From an uncultured Rhodospirillaceae bacterium (GTDB lineage: Bacteria; Pseudomonadota; Alphaproteobacteria; RF32; CAG-239), in contig ONQU01000036.1 of NCBI GenBank assembly GCA_900320035.1, positions 1-7,557 on the forward strand: a stretch of 7,557 nt of DNA, in the 5' to 3' direction. The translations under genes and the position numbers were made by a program. Under the pieces are notes generated by a model. It did no database searches and was not told the origin of the DNA. It saw only the letters and a list, made by a program, of their open reading frames with translations. Below are positions 1 through 5,762 of this stretch, piece after piece; the stretch's first letter is position 1; each line of letters starts with the position of its first letter.

Positions 1-861
1 AGTTGAAGAAATACGTTCTTCCAAATCGGCAATATCGGTTCCTAAAGTTGGCTGATAGCCCACACGCGACGGCATTTGTCCCAATAGTACCGAAACTTCC
101 GAACCGGCCTGCACAAAGCGGAAAATATTATCAATCAGAAGCAAAACATCTTTCTTTTCATAATCGCGAAAATATTCAGCCATTGTTAAACCGGTCAGCG
201 GCACCCGAAAACGCACGCCCGGCGCTTCGTTCATTTGTCCGAAAACCATCACCGTTTTATCTAAAACACCGGCCGCTTTCATCTCGCGATAAAGCTGTTC
301 ACCTTCGCGTGAACGTTCGCCTACGCCACAAAAAATACTGGCCCCGTCATAGCGCCCGACCATATTGTTAATCAGCTCGGTAATCAGCACCGTTTTACCC
401 ACACCGGCACCACCAAATAAACCGGCTTTGCCGCCGCGCTCCATCGGTGCCAACAAATCAATGGCTTTAATGCCGGAAATAAATATTTCTGAACTCGGTT
501 GCCGTTCCTTTAACGGCACGGCAGCGGCATGAATCGATTTTTTCGTACTCTTTTTAATGGATTTACCACCATCAATCGGCTGCCCAAAGATATTAAACAT
601 TCGTCCCAGTATGTTATCACCTACCGGCACCTCAATCGGTTTACCGGTATCAATCACTTCCATCTTGCGAGCCAAACCACCGGTTGCCCCCATCACTAAA
701 GCTCGCACAGTTTTCTGGTCAACATAGCCTTCAACTTCAGCAATTAAATTGCCAATTTGCAAGGCATTATGTAAATGCGGTAACTGTCGCGCAAATTCAA
801 TTTCTGCCACACCACCGTTAATCGCCGTAATATATCCGATATTTTGTTCTTGTTCTGCCAT
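1..861 (-). CDS. atpD: F1-type ATP synthase beta subunit, N-ATPase-like (partial, 3' end outside window)
   Basis: This is the catalytic beta subunit of a rotary F-type ATPase. It binds and hydrolyses or makes ATP in the membrane-peripheral F1 head. The first 287 codons are present, about 60% of the usual 460-480; the rest lies beyond base 1. Visible motifs are the P-loop GGAGVGKT (residues 150-157), GERSREGE (181-188) with the catalytic Glu at 182, MNEAPG (210-215), and Walker B LLLIDNIFRF (240-249). From family knowledge, GGKAGLFGGAGVGKTVLITE, FCGVGER, VFGQMNE, RFRV and GQMPSRVGYQPT resemble N-ATPase beta subunits, whereas standard AtpD has GRMPSAVGYQPTLA. VPLTGLTMAEYF is closer to the standard form, so the exact branch is uncertain. 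The ATG at 861 has only a weak ribosome binding site (GCGGG). No atpG lies upstream; the next gene upstream is the Nudix hydrolase, 78 bases away. Identity as a beta subunit is certain; the N-ATPase assignment is inference. Confidence 0.95.
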   Translation of the reverse strand, partial: MAEQEQNIGYITAINGGVAEIEFARQLPHLHNALQIGNLIAEVEGYVDQKTVRALVMGATGGLARKMEVIDTGKPIEVPVGDNILGRMFNIFGQPIDGGKSIKKSTKKSIHAAAVPLKERQPSSEIFISGIKAIDLLAPMERGGKAGLFGGAGVGKTVLITELINNMVGRYDGASIFCGVGERSREGEQLYREMKAAGVLDKTVMVFGQMNEAPGVRFRVPLTGLTMAEYFRDYEKKDVLLLIDNIFRFVQAGSEVSVLLGQMPSRVGYQPTLGTDIADLEERISST

Positions 862-939
862 TTTTAAAACCCGCTATATATTTAGTCATAAAAATAATCT
901 TTTCATCATCTAACATATAGCAGGAATATTAATATAATC

Positions 940-1344
940 CTAAAACAAACCTAAAATTGCTTCAATAATCGGTTTATCGGCCGGTGCAAAGTCATAGTTT
1001 GGCAAATCTTGCGGCTTCACCCATTTATATTGTTCATGTTCCAACACCACCGGAATATCTTGACTTTTACAAGTTGCCCAAAACGAATGTAAAACAATAG
1101 TCCCGAAATCATAAGTATATGAGCTGGTCACAAACGGCTCACGCACAAAAATTTCCAGTTGCATTTCTTCCATCATCTCGCGGCGCAAACATTCTTCCAG
1201 TGTTTCGCCTTTTTCCAATTTACCACCCGGAAATTCCCATTTATATTCCAAACTTTTGCCATGTTTGCGTTGCGCTATCAACATCAAACCGTCGCACATA
1301 ATTAAGCCGGCGGCTACATCTTTAGTTGTTTTGGTTGCATCCAT
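940..1344 (-). CDS. mutT: MutT/NudG-like Nudix hydrolase, (deoxy)nucleoside triphosphate pyrophosphohydrolase
   Basis: A 134-residue Nudix protein that probably cleaves damaged or non-canonical (d)NTPs to the monophosphate plus pyrophosphate in the cytoplasm, keeping them out of DNA and RNA. The strand-helix motif WEFPGG (36-41) leads into the Nudix box from G41: E47, R55-E56 and E59-E60 are all present and would bind the metal. The box's usual Gly is Gln62. The C-terminal part has LEHEQYKWV (101-109) and FAPADKPIIEA (119-129). The Asp in APAD sits where E. coli MutT has Asn119, which reads 8-oxoguanine, and the whole segment resembles NudG (APADIPLLEA). A NudG-type pyrimidine or broad substrate range is therefore as likely as true MutT activity, and the symbol is a family label. 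The start has a GGGAG site about 7 bases upstream. atpD follows on the same strand. Confidence 0.9.
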   Translation of the reverse strand: MDATKTTKDVAAGLIMCDGLMLIAQRKHGKSLEYKWEFPGGKLEKGETLEECLRREMMEEMQLEIFVREPFVTSSYTYDFGTIVLHSFWATCKSQDIPVVLEHEQYKWVKPQDLPNYDFAPADKPIIEAILGLF

Positions 1345-1368
1345 TTTTCATCTCCCGAATTTTATAAC

Positions 1369-1397
1369 TTAATAGCATATTGCGCTTCTTTTTTCAA
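1369..1397 (-). promoter_or_regulatory. Candidate sigma-70 promoter for the Nudix gene (and possibly atpD)
   Basis: Read on the minus strand, TTGAAA (1397-1392) and TATTAA (1374-1369) are separated by 17 bases, about 25 bases upstream of the Nudix ATG. A perfect TATAAT (1405-1400) also lies on this strand, but its best -35 partner is poorly placed. The element overlaps the candidate promoter of the divergent plus-strand gene. This is sequence matching only. Confidence 0.45.
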
Positions 1398-1407
1398 TCA
1401 TTATATG
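1380..1407 (+). promoter_or_regulatory. Candidate promoter for the small exported-protein gene
   Basis: TTGCGC (1380-1385) and TATATG (1402-1407) are separated by 16 bases, 35 bases upstream of the ATG at 1443. The match is weak. It shares bases with the minus-strand promoter, so the two divergent genes may compete for polymerase or share an operator. Confidence 0.3.
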
Positions 1408-1442
1408 AAATTTGGTTCACAACAATATGAGGAGAATGATAA

Positions 1443-1688
1443 ATGCGAAAGATTTTAATGCTGCTAGCGATTGCTTTCTCAATAACTTGCAATAACACAA
1501 CTTATGCCGGCGATAAGCCACATAACAGTGCTACCGCGCAACAAATAGATGATGCCGCTAGAACATACTTGAGCGAATGTATAAATAACAAAGCCAACAG
1601 CATTAAGCAGTGCGTTAAACAAACCAAACATATGATGAAAAAGCAATATAAAGCCGCCGCAAAGGCAGAAAAAAACAAAGATAATTAG
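1443..1688 (+). CDS. Small exported protein of unknown function (81 aa)
   Basis: I do not recognise a family. The 81-residue product starts with a typical Sec signal peptide: Arg-Lys at 2-3, a hydrophobic core at about 4-15, and a likely signal peptidase I cut after Tyr-Ala (22). Cys16 is preceded by Ser-Ile-Thr, a poor lipobox, so a lipoprotein is less likely. The mature part, about 59 residues, is polar and probably helical, with Cys46 and Cys57 available for a disulfide in the periplasm, and it ends in a Lys/Ala-rich tail. GAGGAG lies 8 bases before the ATG, which is the main evidence that the gene is real. It is the only plus-strand gene in the window. It is divergent from the Nudix gene and converges on engB so tightly that the two stop codons overlap. 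An antisense frame of similar length exists, but it has no such start signal. Confidence 0.7.
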   Translation: MRKILMLLAIAFSITCNNTTYAGDKPHNSATAQQIDDAARTYLSECINNKANSIKQCVKQTKHMMKKQYKAAAKAEKNKDN

Positions 1689-2320
1689 ACGAACAGCTCG
1701 CACACGGCCGCCTGACAAAGTTCCAAGCCAATTTTTTTCTCGGCACTGGTTGCAATAATGTCATTCATCGCGGCCGCATGATTTTTCAACTCGTCCATAA
1801 CTTTAGCCTGTGTTTTTGATAATTCAGCCGCCGCTATTTTATCAATTTTGGTTAATACAATCTGATAAACCACCGCCGAATCGTCGAGCAATTTCATCAT
1901 TTCTAAATCTTCTTTTTTCAGCCCATGACGCGCATCAATCAGCAAAAAAACTCGCCGTAAATTCGGCCGTCCGCGCAGATAATCTTTCAGCACTGCTTGC
2001 CATTGTTTCGCCAGTTTTTCCGGCGCCTTGGCATAGCCGTATCCAGGTAAATCTACCAGATACAACTTACCGTCAAAATCAAAAAAATTAAGTTGTTGTG
2101 TGCGCCCCGGTGTTGACGAAGTTTTCGCCAGTTTTTTCTGATTAAACAAGGCATTGATCAAACTCGACTTGCCTACATTGGAACGGCCGGCAAAGGCAAC
2201 CTCATTACGGTCAGCATCCGGTAGTTGTGACAGTTGCGCCACGCTAAGCACAAAATCACAACGTCTGCCAAACTGAGCTTGCGCCGCCACCAACTGCTCG
2301 GCTGTATATTCTTGCGCCAT
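1685..2320 (-). CDS. engB: Ribosome biogenesis GTPase YihA/YsxC/EngB
   Basis: A 211-residue TRAFAC-class GTPase needed for large-subunit (50S) assembly in the bacteria where it has been studied. The G motifs are complete: G1 GRSNVGKS (45-52), the switch region with TPGRTQQ (70-76), G3 DLPGYGYA (90-97), G4 TKID (157-160) and G5 TSAEK (191-195). GRSNVGKSS and DLPGYGYA are diagnostic of the EngB family, and the length is normal. The ATG overlaps the yidC stop as TAATG, with only a weak GGGG upstream, so translation is probably coupled to yidC. The stop TAA overlaps the TAG of the convergent small gene at 1685-1688. No terminator hairpin is visible at this end. Confidence 0.97.
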   Translation of the reverse strand: MAQEYTAEQLVAAQAQFGRRCDFVLSVAQLSQLPDADRNEVAFAGRSNVGKSSLINALFNQKKLAKTSSTPGRTQQLNFFDFDGKLYLVDLPGYGYAKAPEKLAKQWQAVLKDYLRGRPNLRRVFLLIDARHGLKKEDLEMMKLLDDSAVVYQIVLTKIDKIAAAELSKTQAKVMDELKNHAAAMNDIIATSAEKKIGLELCQAAVCELFV

Positions 2321-3987
2321 TATTTTACCCCGTTTTTATGCATAATCACACGTTGTTGAATCATCGAAAGAACGTTGCTCAAAGTCCAGTAGATAACCAA
2401 TCCGACGGCAAAATGGGCAAACATAAACATAAAAATCAGCGGCATCAAAGCAAACATACGTGCTTGATCCTTGTTTGTCGGTGTCGGGTTAAGTTTGGTC
2501 TGTAAATACATAGTCAAACCATAAATCAGCGGCCATACACCAATATCGAACGCCGACGGCACCCAAATATGCGCCCACTGTGAAATGGTCAGCGGATCCG
2601 GCGCCGATAAGTCTTTAATCCAACCGATAAACGGCGCATGACGAATTTCGAGTGCAATCACCAAAACTTTATACAGCGAGAAAAACACTGGAATTTGTAT
2701 CAGCATCGGCAAACATCCGGCCGCCGGATTGATTTTCTCTTTTTTATAAAGCTCCATCGTCGCCCGTTGTTGCGCCATTTTATCATTCTTATACATTGCT
2801 TGAATTGCCATAATTTTCGGTTGAACTTTCTTCATTTTCGACATATTTTCAAACGATTTATTGGCTATCGGAAACAGGATTAAACGCAACATCGCCGCAA
2901 ACAATATAATTGCCCACCCCATATTACCTAACAGTTGATACAGATAATCTAAAATATAAAAGAACGGTTTGGTTAAGAAATAATACCAACCGAAATCAAC
3001 CGCCAAATCAAACTTTTTAATATTTTCTGCATATTTATCTAATAGTTTAATTTCTTTAGCGCCGGCATACAGACGCGTCGCCACTTTAGCTGTTTCACCT
3101 TTTTTAACCGCTAATGCTTGTCCTCTATAATCGAGCTGAAACGTATTATCTGCTACTTGGCGCAAATTGATATCGGCCTTAAAATCATCAGCAAAAACAA
3201 AAGCCCCAAACCAATATTTATCGGTAAAAGAAACCCAACCGCCGGTGGTTTCGAAATTTTCGCCTTTATCATCAATTTTGCTATACACAATTTCCTTTAA
3301 ATTATCATCGAGAATCGCCGTAAACCCTTGATGAACAATACCACGTTGCAAATTATCTTCGGTTGCCCGTTTGCTTAGTAAACCATAAGGCACAACACTA
3401 ATATCTTTACTGCTTTGATTTTCAACAATTTGTTCCACATTGAACAGATAATTTTCATCTACGCTGATAATATATTTAAAGGTTAAACCTTCGCCATTAC
3501 GCCACACAAGAGTTACCGGTGTTTGCGGGGTTAATTTTTCACCCTCAACCACTTGCCACAACGTATCTTTATTTGGAAGTTTCAAATTCGGATTACTTGA
3601 CAGCCAACCATATTCGGCAAAAAACGCCGCCGCTGTTTTAGCCGGTGCCAAAAGCTGCACTGCCGGACTATTCTCATCAATGGTATCTTTATATTTAGAA
3701 AGCAAAACTTCATCAAAACGCACACCTTTTAAGCGTATGCTACCGCTCAAACTTCCGTTTTCAATCGGTAAACGCTTATCTTGCTGCAATGTTTCTTTGA
3801 CATCGGCAAATACCGGTGCAACTTCTGCCTCTGCGGCTAAGTTTTTTTCTTCTTCGGTAGCGGTAACGGCAATTTCCTGAGTTACCGGCTCAGTTTTCGC
3901 CGGTGCAAAAAAGTAATTAACCGCCAAAACCACCAAAGCTGATAAAATCACCGCTAAATAAAAACTCTTCAAATCTTCCTTATTCAT
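2320..3987 (-). CDS. yidC: Membrane protein insertase YidC
   Basis: This 555-residue inner-membrane insertase helps SecYEG and also works alone to place membrane proteins such as ATPase subunit c. TM1 lies at about residues 9-27, followed by an acidic, Ala/Glu-rich linker (32-60) and the large periplasmic beta domain (about 65-330) typical of Gram-negative YidC. The conserved insertase core occupies about 335-545. In it, Arg368 in MLRLILFP matches the essential Arg of the hydrophilic groove (E. coli Arg366), and a cytoplasmic helical hairpin runs over 378-415. The C-terminus lacks a long basic tail. The start is set at the ATG 3987, which has AAGGAG six bases upstream; the longer reading frame begins only with a TTG at 4011 inside a dyad. 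The gene sits 72 bases downstream of yidD and its stop overlaps engB. Confidence 0.97.
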   Translation of the reverse strand: MNKEDLKSFYLAVILSALVVLAVNYFFAPAKTEPVTQEIAVTATEEEKNLAAEAEVAPVFADVKETLQQDKRLPIENGSLSGSIRLKGVRFDEVLLSKYKDTIDENSPAVQLLAPAKTAAAFFAEYGWLSSNPNLKLPNKDTLWQVVEGEKLTPQTPVTLVWRNGEGLTFKYIISVDENYLFNVEQIVENQSSKDISVVPYGLLSKRATEDNLQRGIVHQGFTAILDDNLKEIVYSKIDDKGENFETTGGWVSFTDKYWFGAFVFADDFKADINLRQVADNTFQLDYRGQALAVKKGETAKVATRLYAGAKEIKLLDKYAENIKKFDLAVDFGWYYFLTKPFFYILDYLYQLLGNMGWAIILFAAMLRLILFPIANKSFENMSKMKKVQPKIMAIQAMYKNDKMAQQRATMELYKKEKINPAAGCLPMLIQIPVFFSLYKVLVIALEIRHAPFIGWIKDLSAPDPLTISQWAHIWVPSAFDIGVWPLIYGLTMYLQTKLNPTPTNKDQARMFALMPLIFMFMFAHFAVGLVIYWTLSNVLSMIQQRVIMHKNGVK

Positions 3988-3993
3988 CAGTAG

Positions 3994-4019
3994 CTCCTTA
4001 ATGATACGCAAATATCATT
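3994..4019 (-). promoter_or_regulatory. yidC ribosome binding site with an abutting 7-bp stem-loop
   Basis: On the minus strand, AATGATA (4019-4013), a six-base loop, and TATCATT (4006-4000) form a perfect 7-bp inverted repeat. It ends directly against the Shine-Dalgarno AAGGAG (3999-3994), which fixes the yidC start. It could act as an RNA hairpin next to the ribosome site or as a protein-binding dyad. The gap holds no convincing terminator or promoter. Confidence 0.5.
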
Positions 4020-4059
4020 GTTAGTAAATTATTTTAGCTTAAAAAGCAAGCATTTATCA

Positions 4060-4293
4060 TCACTTATGCTTTTCTTGTCGCGGCGGCACCGGATCATAGC
4101 CTGAACCACCCCACGGATGACAGCGCAAAAGCCGCCGCATGCCTAAATATCCGCCCTTCAAAACACCATGGATTTTGATGGCTTCAATCATATATTGCGA
4201 ACAAGTTGGCCGATAGCGGCATACACCCGGGCACAGCGGCGAAATAAAATATTGATAGAACTTAATCGGCAGAATCGCTATTTTTTTTAACAT
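4060..4293 (-). CDS. yidD: Membrane protein insertion efficiency factor YidD
   Basis: A 77-residue member of the YidD family (haemolysin alpha-type, DUF37), a small membrane-associated protein thought to assist YidC-dependent insertion. Key family features are present: an amphipathic N-terminal segment, ISPLCPGVCRYRPTCSQY with three conserved Cys, IEAIKIHGVLKGGYLGMRRLLRCHPW, and the closing GGSGYDPVPP. The ATG at 4293 is chosen because MLKKIAILPIKFYQ matches where the family begins. A further in-frame ATG at 4314 is possible; a start at 4389 would give an unusual basic extension inside rnpA. The gene overlaps the 3' end of rnpA by 32 bases in another frame and has no clear ribosome site of its own, so it is probably translated by coupling. 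yidC follows. Confidence 0.92.
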   Translation of the reverse strand: MLKKIAILPIKFYQYFISPLCPGVCRYRPTCSQYMIEAIKIHGVLKGGYLGMRRLLRCHPWGGSGYDPVPPRQEKHK

Positions 4294-4681
4294 CTTGTGT
4301 CGTCTCTGTTTCATCTTCTGTTGTTTCCGCCAATATCTGTTTATTAGCTTTTTTAAATGCATATTTAACATCACCTTGCAACTCAGCATACGTGCAATTT
4401 ACGGTGCTTAAACGCCCTACCAGCACATAGTCAATATTCGGTAGAGCCAGCTTTTCATAAACTTCACGCACAATTGCCCGTAAACGCCGTTTGACGCGGT
4501 TACGAACATTGGCTTTACCCAAACGTTTGGTCGCCGTAAAACCAATACGCGCTTGACGCATTTCTTCGCTAACAGATAACGGACGAGCCGCTTGTAACAT
4601 AACATTGTGTGTAATCACAGTTATATCCTTAGCGGCTCTTAAAAAATCTTTTCTTTTTTTTAAGACAATAAATTTGCTCAT
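4262..4681 (-). CDS. rnpA: Ribonuclease P protein component
   Basis: A 139-residue basic protein subunit of RNase P, which binds the catalytic RNA and pre-tRNA leader for 5' end maturation. The signature is the arginine-rich RNR segment VRNRVKRRLR (59-68), preceded by GFTATKRLGKA (48-57). IDYVLVGR (83-90) fits the last beta strand, and the start LKKRKDF (7-13) is typical. It is longer than the usual 110-125 residues because of an acidic, Thr/Glu/Asp-rich tail (about 118-139); its last codons overlap yidD. It begins 14 bases after rpmH, the near-universal rpmH-rnpA pairing, with no strong ribosome site of its own. Confidence 0.96.
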   Translation of the reverse strand: MSKFIVLKKRKDFLRAAKDITVITHNVMLQAARPLSVSEEMRQARIGFTATKRLGKANVRNRVKRRLRAIVREVYEKLALPNIDYVLVGRLSTVNCTYAELQGDVKYAFKKANKQILAETTEDETETTQDVKKNSDSAD

Positions 4682-4695
4682 GTCTTTTTTATAGA

Positions 4696-4830
4696 TTAAG
4701 CTGAAATTCTTTTACGTCCTCTGGCGCGGCGTGCTGATAAAACCTTGCGACCGCTGACTGTTGCCATACGTGCTCTGAAACCATGGCGACGGGTACGTAC
4801 CAATTTACTTGGTTGATATGTTCTTTTCAT
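4696..4830 (-). CDS. rpmH: 50S ribosomal protein L34
   Basis: A 44-residue, very basic protein of the large ribosomal subunit. It begins MKRTYQPSKLVRTRRHGFRA and continues through a typical MATVSGRKVLSARRARGRKR segment (22-41), an almost complete match to the L34 family. The length is standard. GGAG lies 7 bases before the ATG. It is the first gene of the rnpA-yidD-yidC-engB cluster and has its own promoter and a structured leader. Confidence 0.98.
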   Translation of the reverse strand: MKRTYQPSKLVRTRRHGFRARMATVSGRKVLSARRARGRKRISA

Positions 4831-4860
4831 GTTTTTTCTCCGGTTATTTATTAATTATTT

Positions 4861-4883
4861 AAAGCTCGCCCCATGCGAACTCT
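4861..4883 (-). other. Leader hairpin in the rpmH 5' UTR
   Basis: On the minus strand, AGAGTTCGC (4883-4875), a five-base loop, and GCGAGCTTT (4869-4861) can pair over 9 bp, including two G-U pairs. It is GC-rich within an A/T-rich leader and would start about ten bases after the predicted transcription start. No T-run follows, so it is not an intrinsic terminator. A role in mRNA stability or feedback is possible but not shown. Confidence 0.45.
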
Positions 4884-4900
4884 CGGTATTTTTCTCTGCT

Positions 4901-4929
4901 TTTATAACGATATAAATTATGCGAGTCAA
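4901..4929 (-). promoter_or_regulatory. Sigma-70-type promoter of the rpmH operon
   Basis: On the minus strand, TTGACT (4929-4924) and TATAAA (4906-4901) are separated by exactly 17 bases. They lie in the gap between rlmH and rpmH, giving a leader of about 65 bases. This is a strong match and fits the start of a ribosomal protein operon. Confidence 0.7.
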
Positions 4930-4954
4930 TAAAAAAATGCAAAAAATGCGGTTT

Positions 4955-5395
4955 TTAAGCCCGATGATACGGATGATGATTGATAATGGTTTGCACCCGA
5001 TATATCTGTTCAGCCAAAACCGCCCGCATCAGCATGTGCGGCAAAGTCAATTTACCAAACGATAAAATTAAATCGGCTCTATCACGGGTAGATTGCAAAT
5101 GCCCATCGGCACCGCCGATTAAAAAGCAAATTTCCGAACATCCGGCGTTCAGCCAATTTTCAATTTTATCAGCTAAATCAATACTGGAAATATTAACACC
5201 GCGTTCATCGAGCACCACCACCTTTGCCCCGTGCGGAATATTGCTTTGCAAAAATTTAGCCTCGTCTTCTTGGGTAGAGTTGTCTTTTTCTTTAATCACC
5301 ATATCCCAACCGGAACGCTTCATATATTCGGCGATTATCGCCGCCTCAGGCGAGCTGTTTTTGCATTTACCGATGGCGATAATAGTGGCTTTCAT
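4955..5395 (-). CDS. rlmH: 23S rRNA (pseudouridine1915-N3)-methyltransferase RlmH
   Basis: A 146-residue SPOUT-class methyltransferase that uses S-adenosylmethionine to methylate pseudouridine 1915 in helix 69 of 23S rRNA, acting on the assembled 70S ribosome. The diagnostic parts are FLIGGADGH (91-99), the SAM-binding knot region TLPHMLMR (117-124), EQIYR (129-133) and the C-terminal HPYHR (141-145). The length is close to the family norm of about 155. The ATG at 5395 gives the family start MKATIIAIGK; a longer frame from a GTG at 5431 would overlap rsfS and add 12 residues with no family support. The ATG lies two bases after the rsfS stop, so coupling is likely. It is the last gene of the obgE cluster. 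Confidence 0.96.
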   Translation of the reverse strand: MKATIIAIGKCKNSSPEAAIIAEYMKRSGWDMVIKEKDNSTQEDEAKFLQSNIPHGAKVVVLDERGVNISSIDLADKIENWLNAGCSEICFLIGGADGHLQSTRDRADLILSFGKLTLPHMLMRAVLAEQIYRVQTIINHHPYHRA

Positions 5396-5397
5396 AT

Positions 5398-5745
5398 CTA
5401 TTCTTTGCGCAAATTGGCAGCCGATTGCCACATCTTTTCCAAATTATAAAACTCACGCACTTCCGGCCGGAAAATATGCACAATCACATCAAATGCGTCA
5501 ATCAACACCCAGTCGGCCTTAGCTTCACCTTCTATGGCACAACGATAGCCACCGGCCTTCAAGGCTTCTTCAATTTTTTGAGCAATTGAAGCCACATGAC
5601 GATTAGACGTACCACTGGCCACCACCATATAGCTGGCAATAGACGTTTTACCGGCCAAATCAATGGTTATTACATCTTCAGCTTTCATATCATCAAGTGC
5701 ATTTTGCACAATATTTAATATTTTTTTATCTTGCAGTTCAGACAA
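5398..5745 (-). CDS. rsfS: Ribosome silencing factor RsfS
   Basis: A 115-residue RsfS/Iojap protein, which binds L14 and blocks subunit joining when nutrients are scarce. Family motifs are VASGTSNRHVASIAQKI (residues 42-58), EGEAKADWVLIDAFDVIVH (72-90) and the closing FYNLEKMW (99-106). The start is set at a TTG (5745): AGGGAG lies six bases upstream and it falls 17 bases after the obgE stop. The longest frame would use a GTG at 5781 inside obgE, without such a site. It is followed directly by rlmH, the usual rsfS-rlmH pair. nadD, often upstream in alphaproteobacteria, is not here. Confidence 0.94.
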   Translation of the reverse strand: MSELQDKKILNIVQNALDDMKAEDVITIDLAGKTSIASYMVVASGTSNRHVASIAQKIEEALKAGGYRCAIEGEAKADWVLIDAFDVIVHIFRPEVREFYNLEKMWQSAANLRKE

Positions 5746-5751
5746 TTTATT

Positions 5752-5757
5752 CTCCCT
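5752..5757 (-). promoter_or_regulatory. Ribosome binding site deciding the TTG start of rsfS
   Basis: AGGGAG on the minus strand lies six bases before the TTG at 5745 and just past the obgE stop. No ATG in this frame offers a comparable signal near the family start. Confidence 0.6.
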
Positions 5758-5762
5758 TAATT

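Noticed and set aside
3..371. Plus-strand 122-codon frame
   Set aside because: Antisense to the conserved atpD coding region and rich in Arg, Pro and His, as shadow frames often are.
922..941. Imperfect AGGA...TCCT dyad between the Nudix gene and atpD, possible terminator or operator
   Set aside because: The stem has a mismatch, the centre is A/T only and no T-run follows, so chance in A/T-rich DNA is likely.
1485..1490. Small exported protein as a lipoprotein (Cys16)
   Set aside because: The residues before Cys16 are Ser-Ile-Thr, not a convincing lipobox; cleavage after Ala22 by signal peptidase I fits better.
1479..1718. Minus-strand hydrophobic 79-codon frame opposite the small exported protein
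   Set aside because: It is antisense to a gene with a good ribosome site and signal peptide and it overlaps the end of engB; the hydrophobicity is what one expects from a Lys/Ala-rich gene read backwards.
3988..4011. Longer yidC start at TTG 4011
   Set aside because: The ATG at 3987 has AAGGAG at ideal spacing and starts just before TM1; the TTG lies in the loop of the dyad upstream of that site.
4922..4954. Possible terminator after rlmH
   Set aside because: Only a 3-5 bp stem of A/T pairs or GCA/TGC is available near the T-runs; too weak to call.
4831..4954. Replication origin next to rpmH
   Set aside because: No dnaA gene and no cluster of DnaA boxes is visible; rpmH next to dnaA is a pattern of other groups and is not expected in alphaproteobacteria.
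4980..5522. Plus-strand open frame of 180 codons
   Set aside because: It is antisense to rlmH and rsfS, both well supported by conserved motifs, and shows no ribosome site or recognisable domain.
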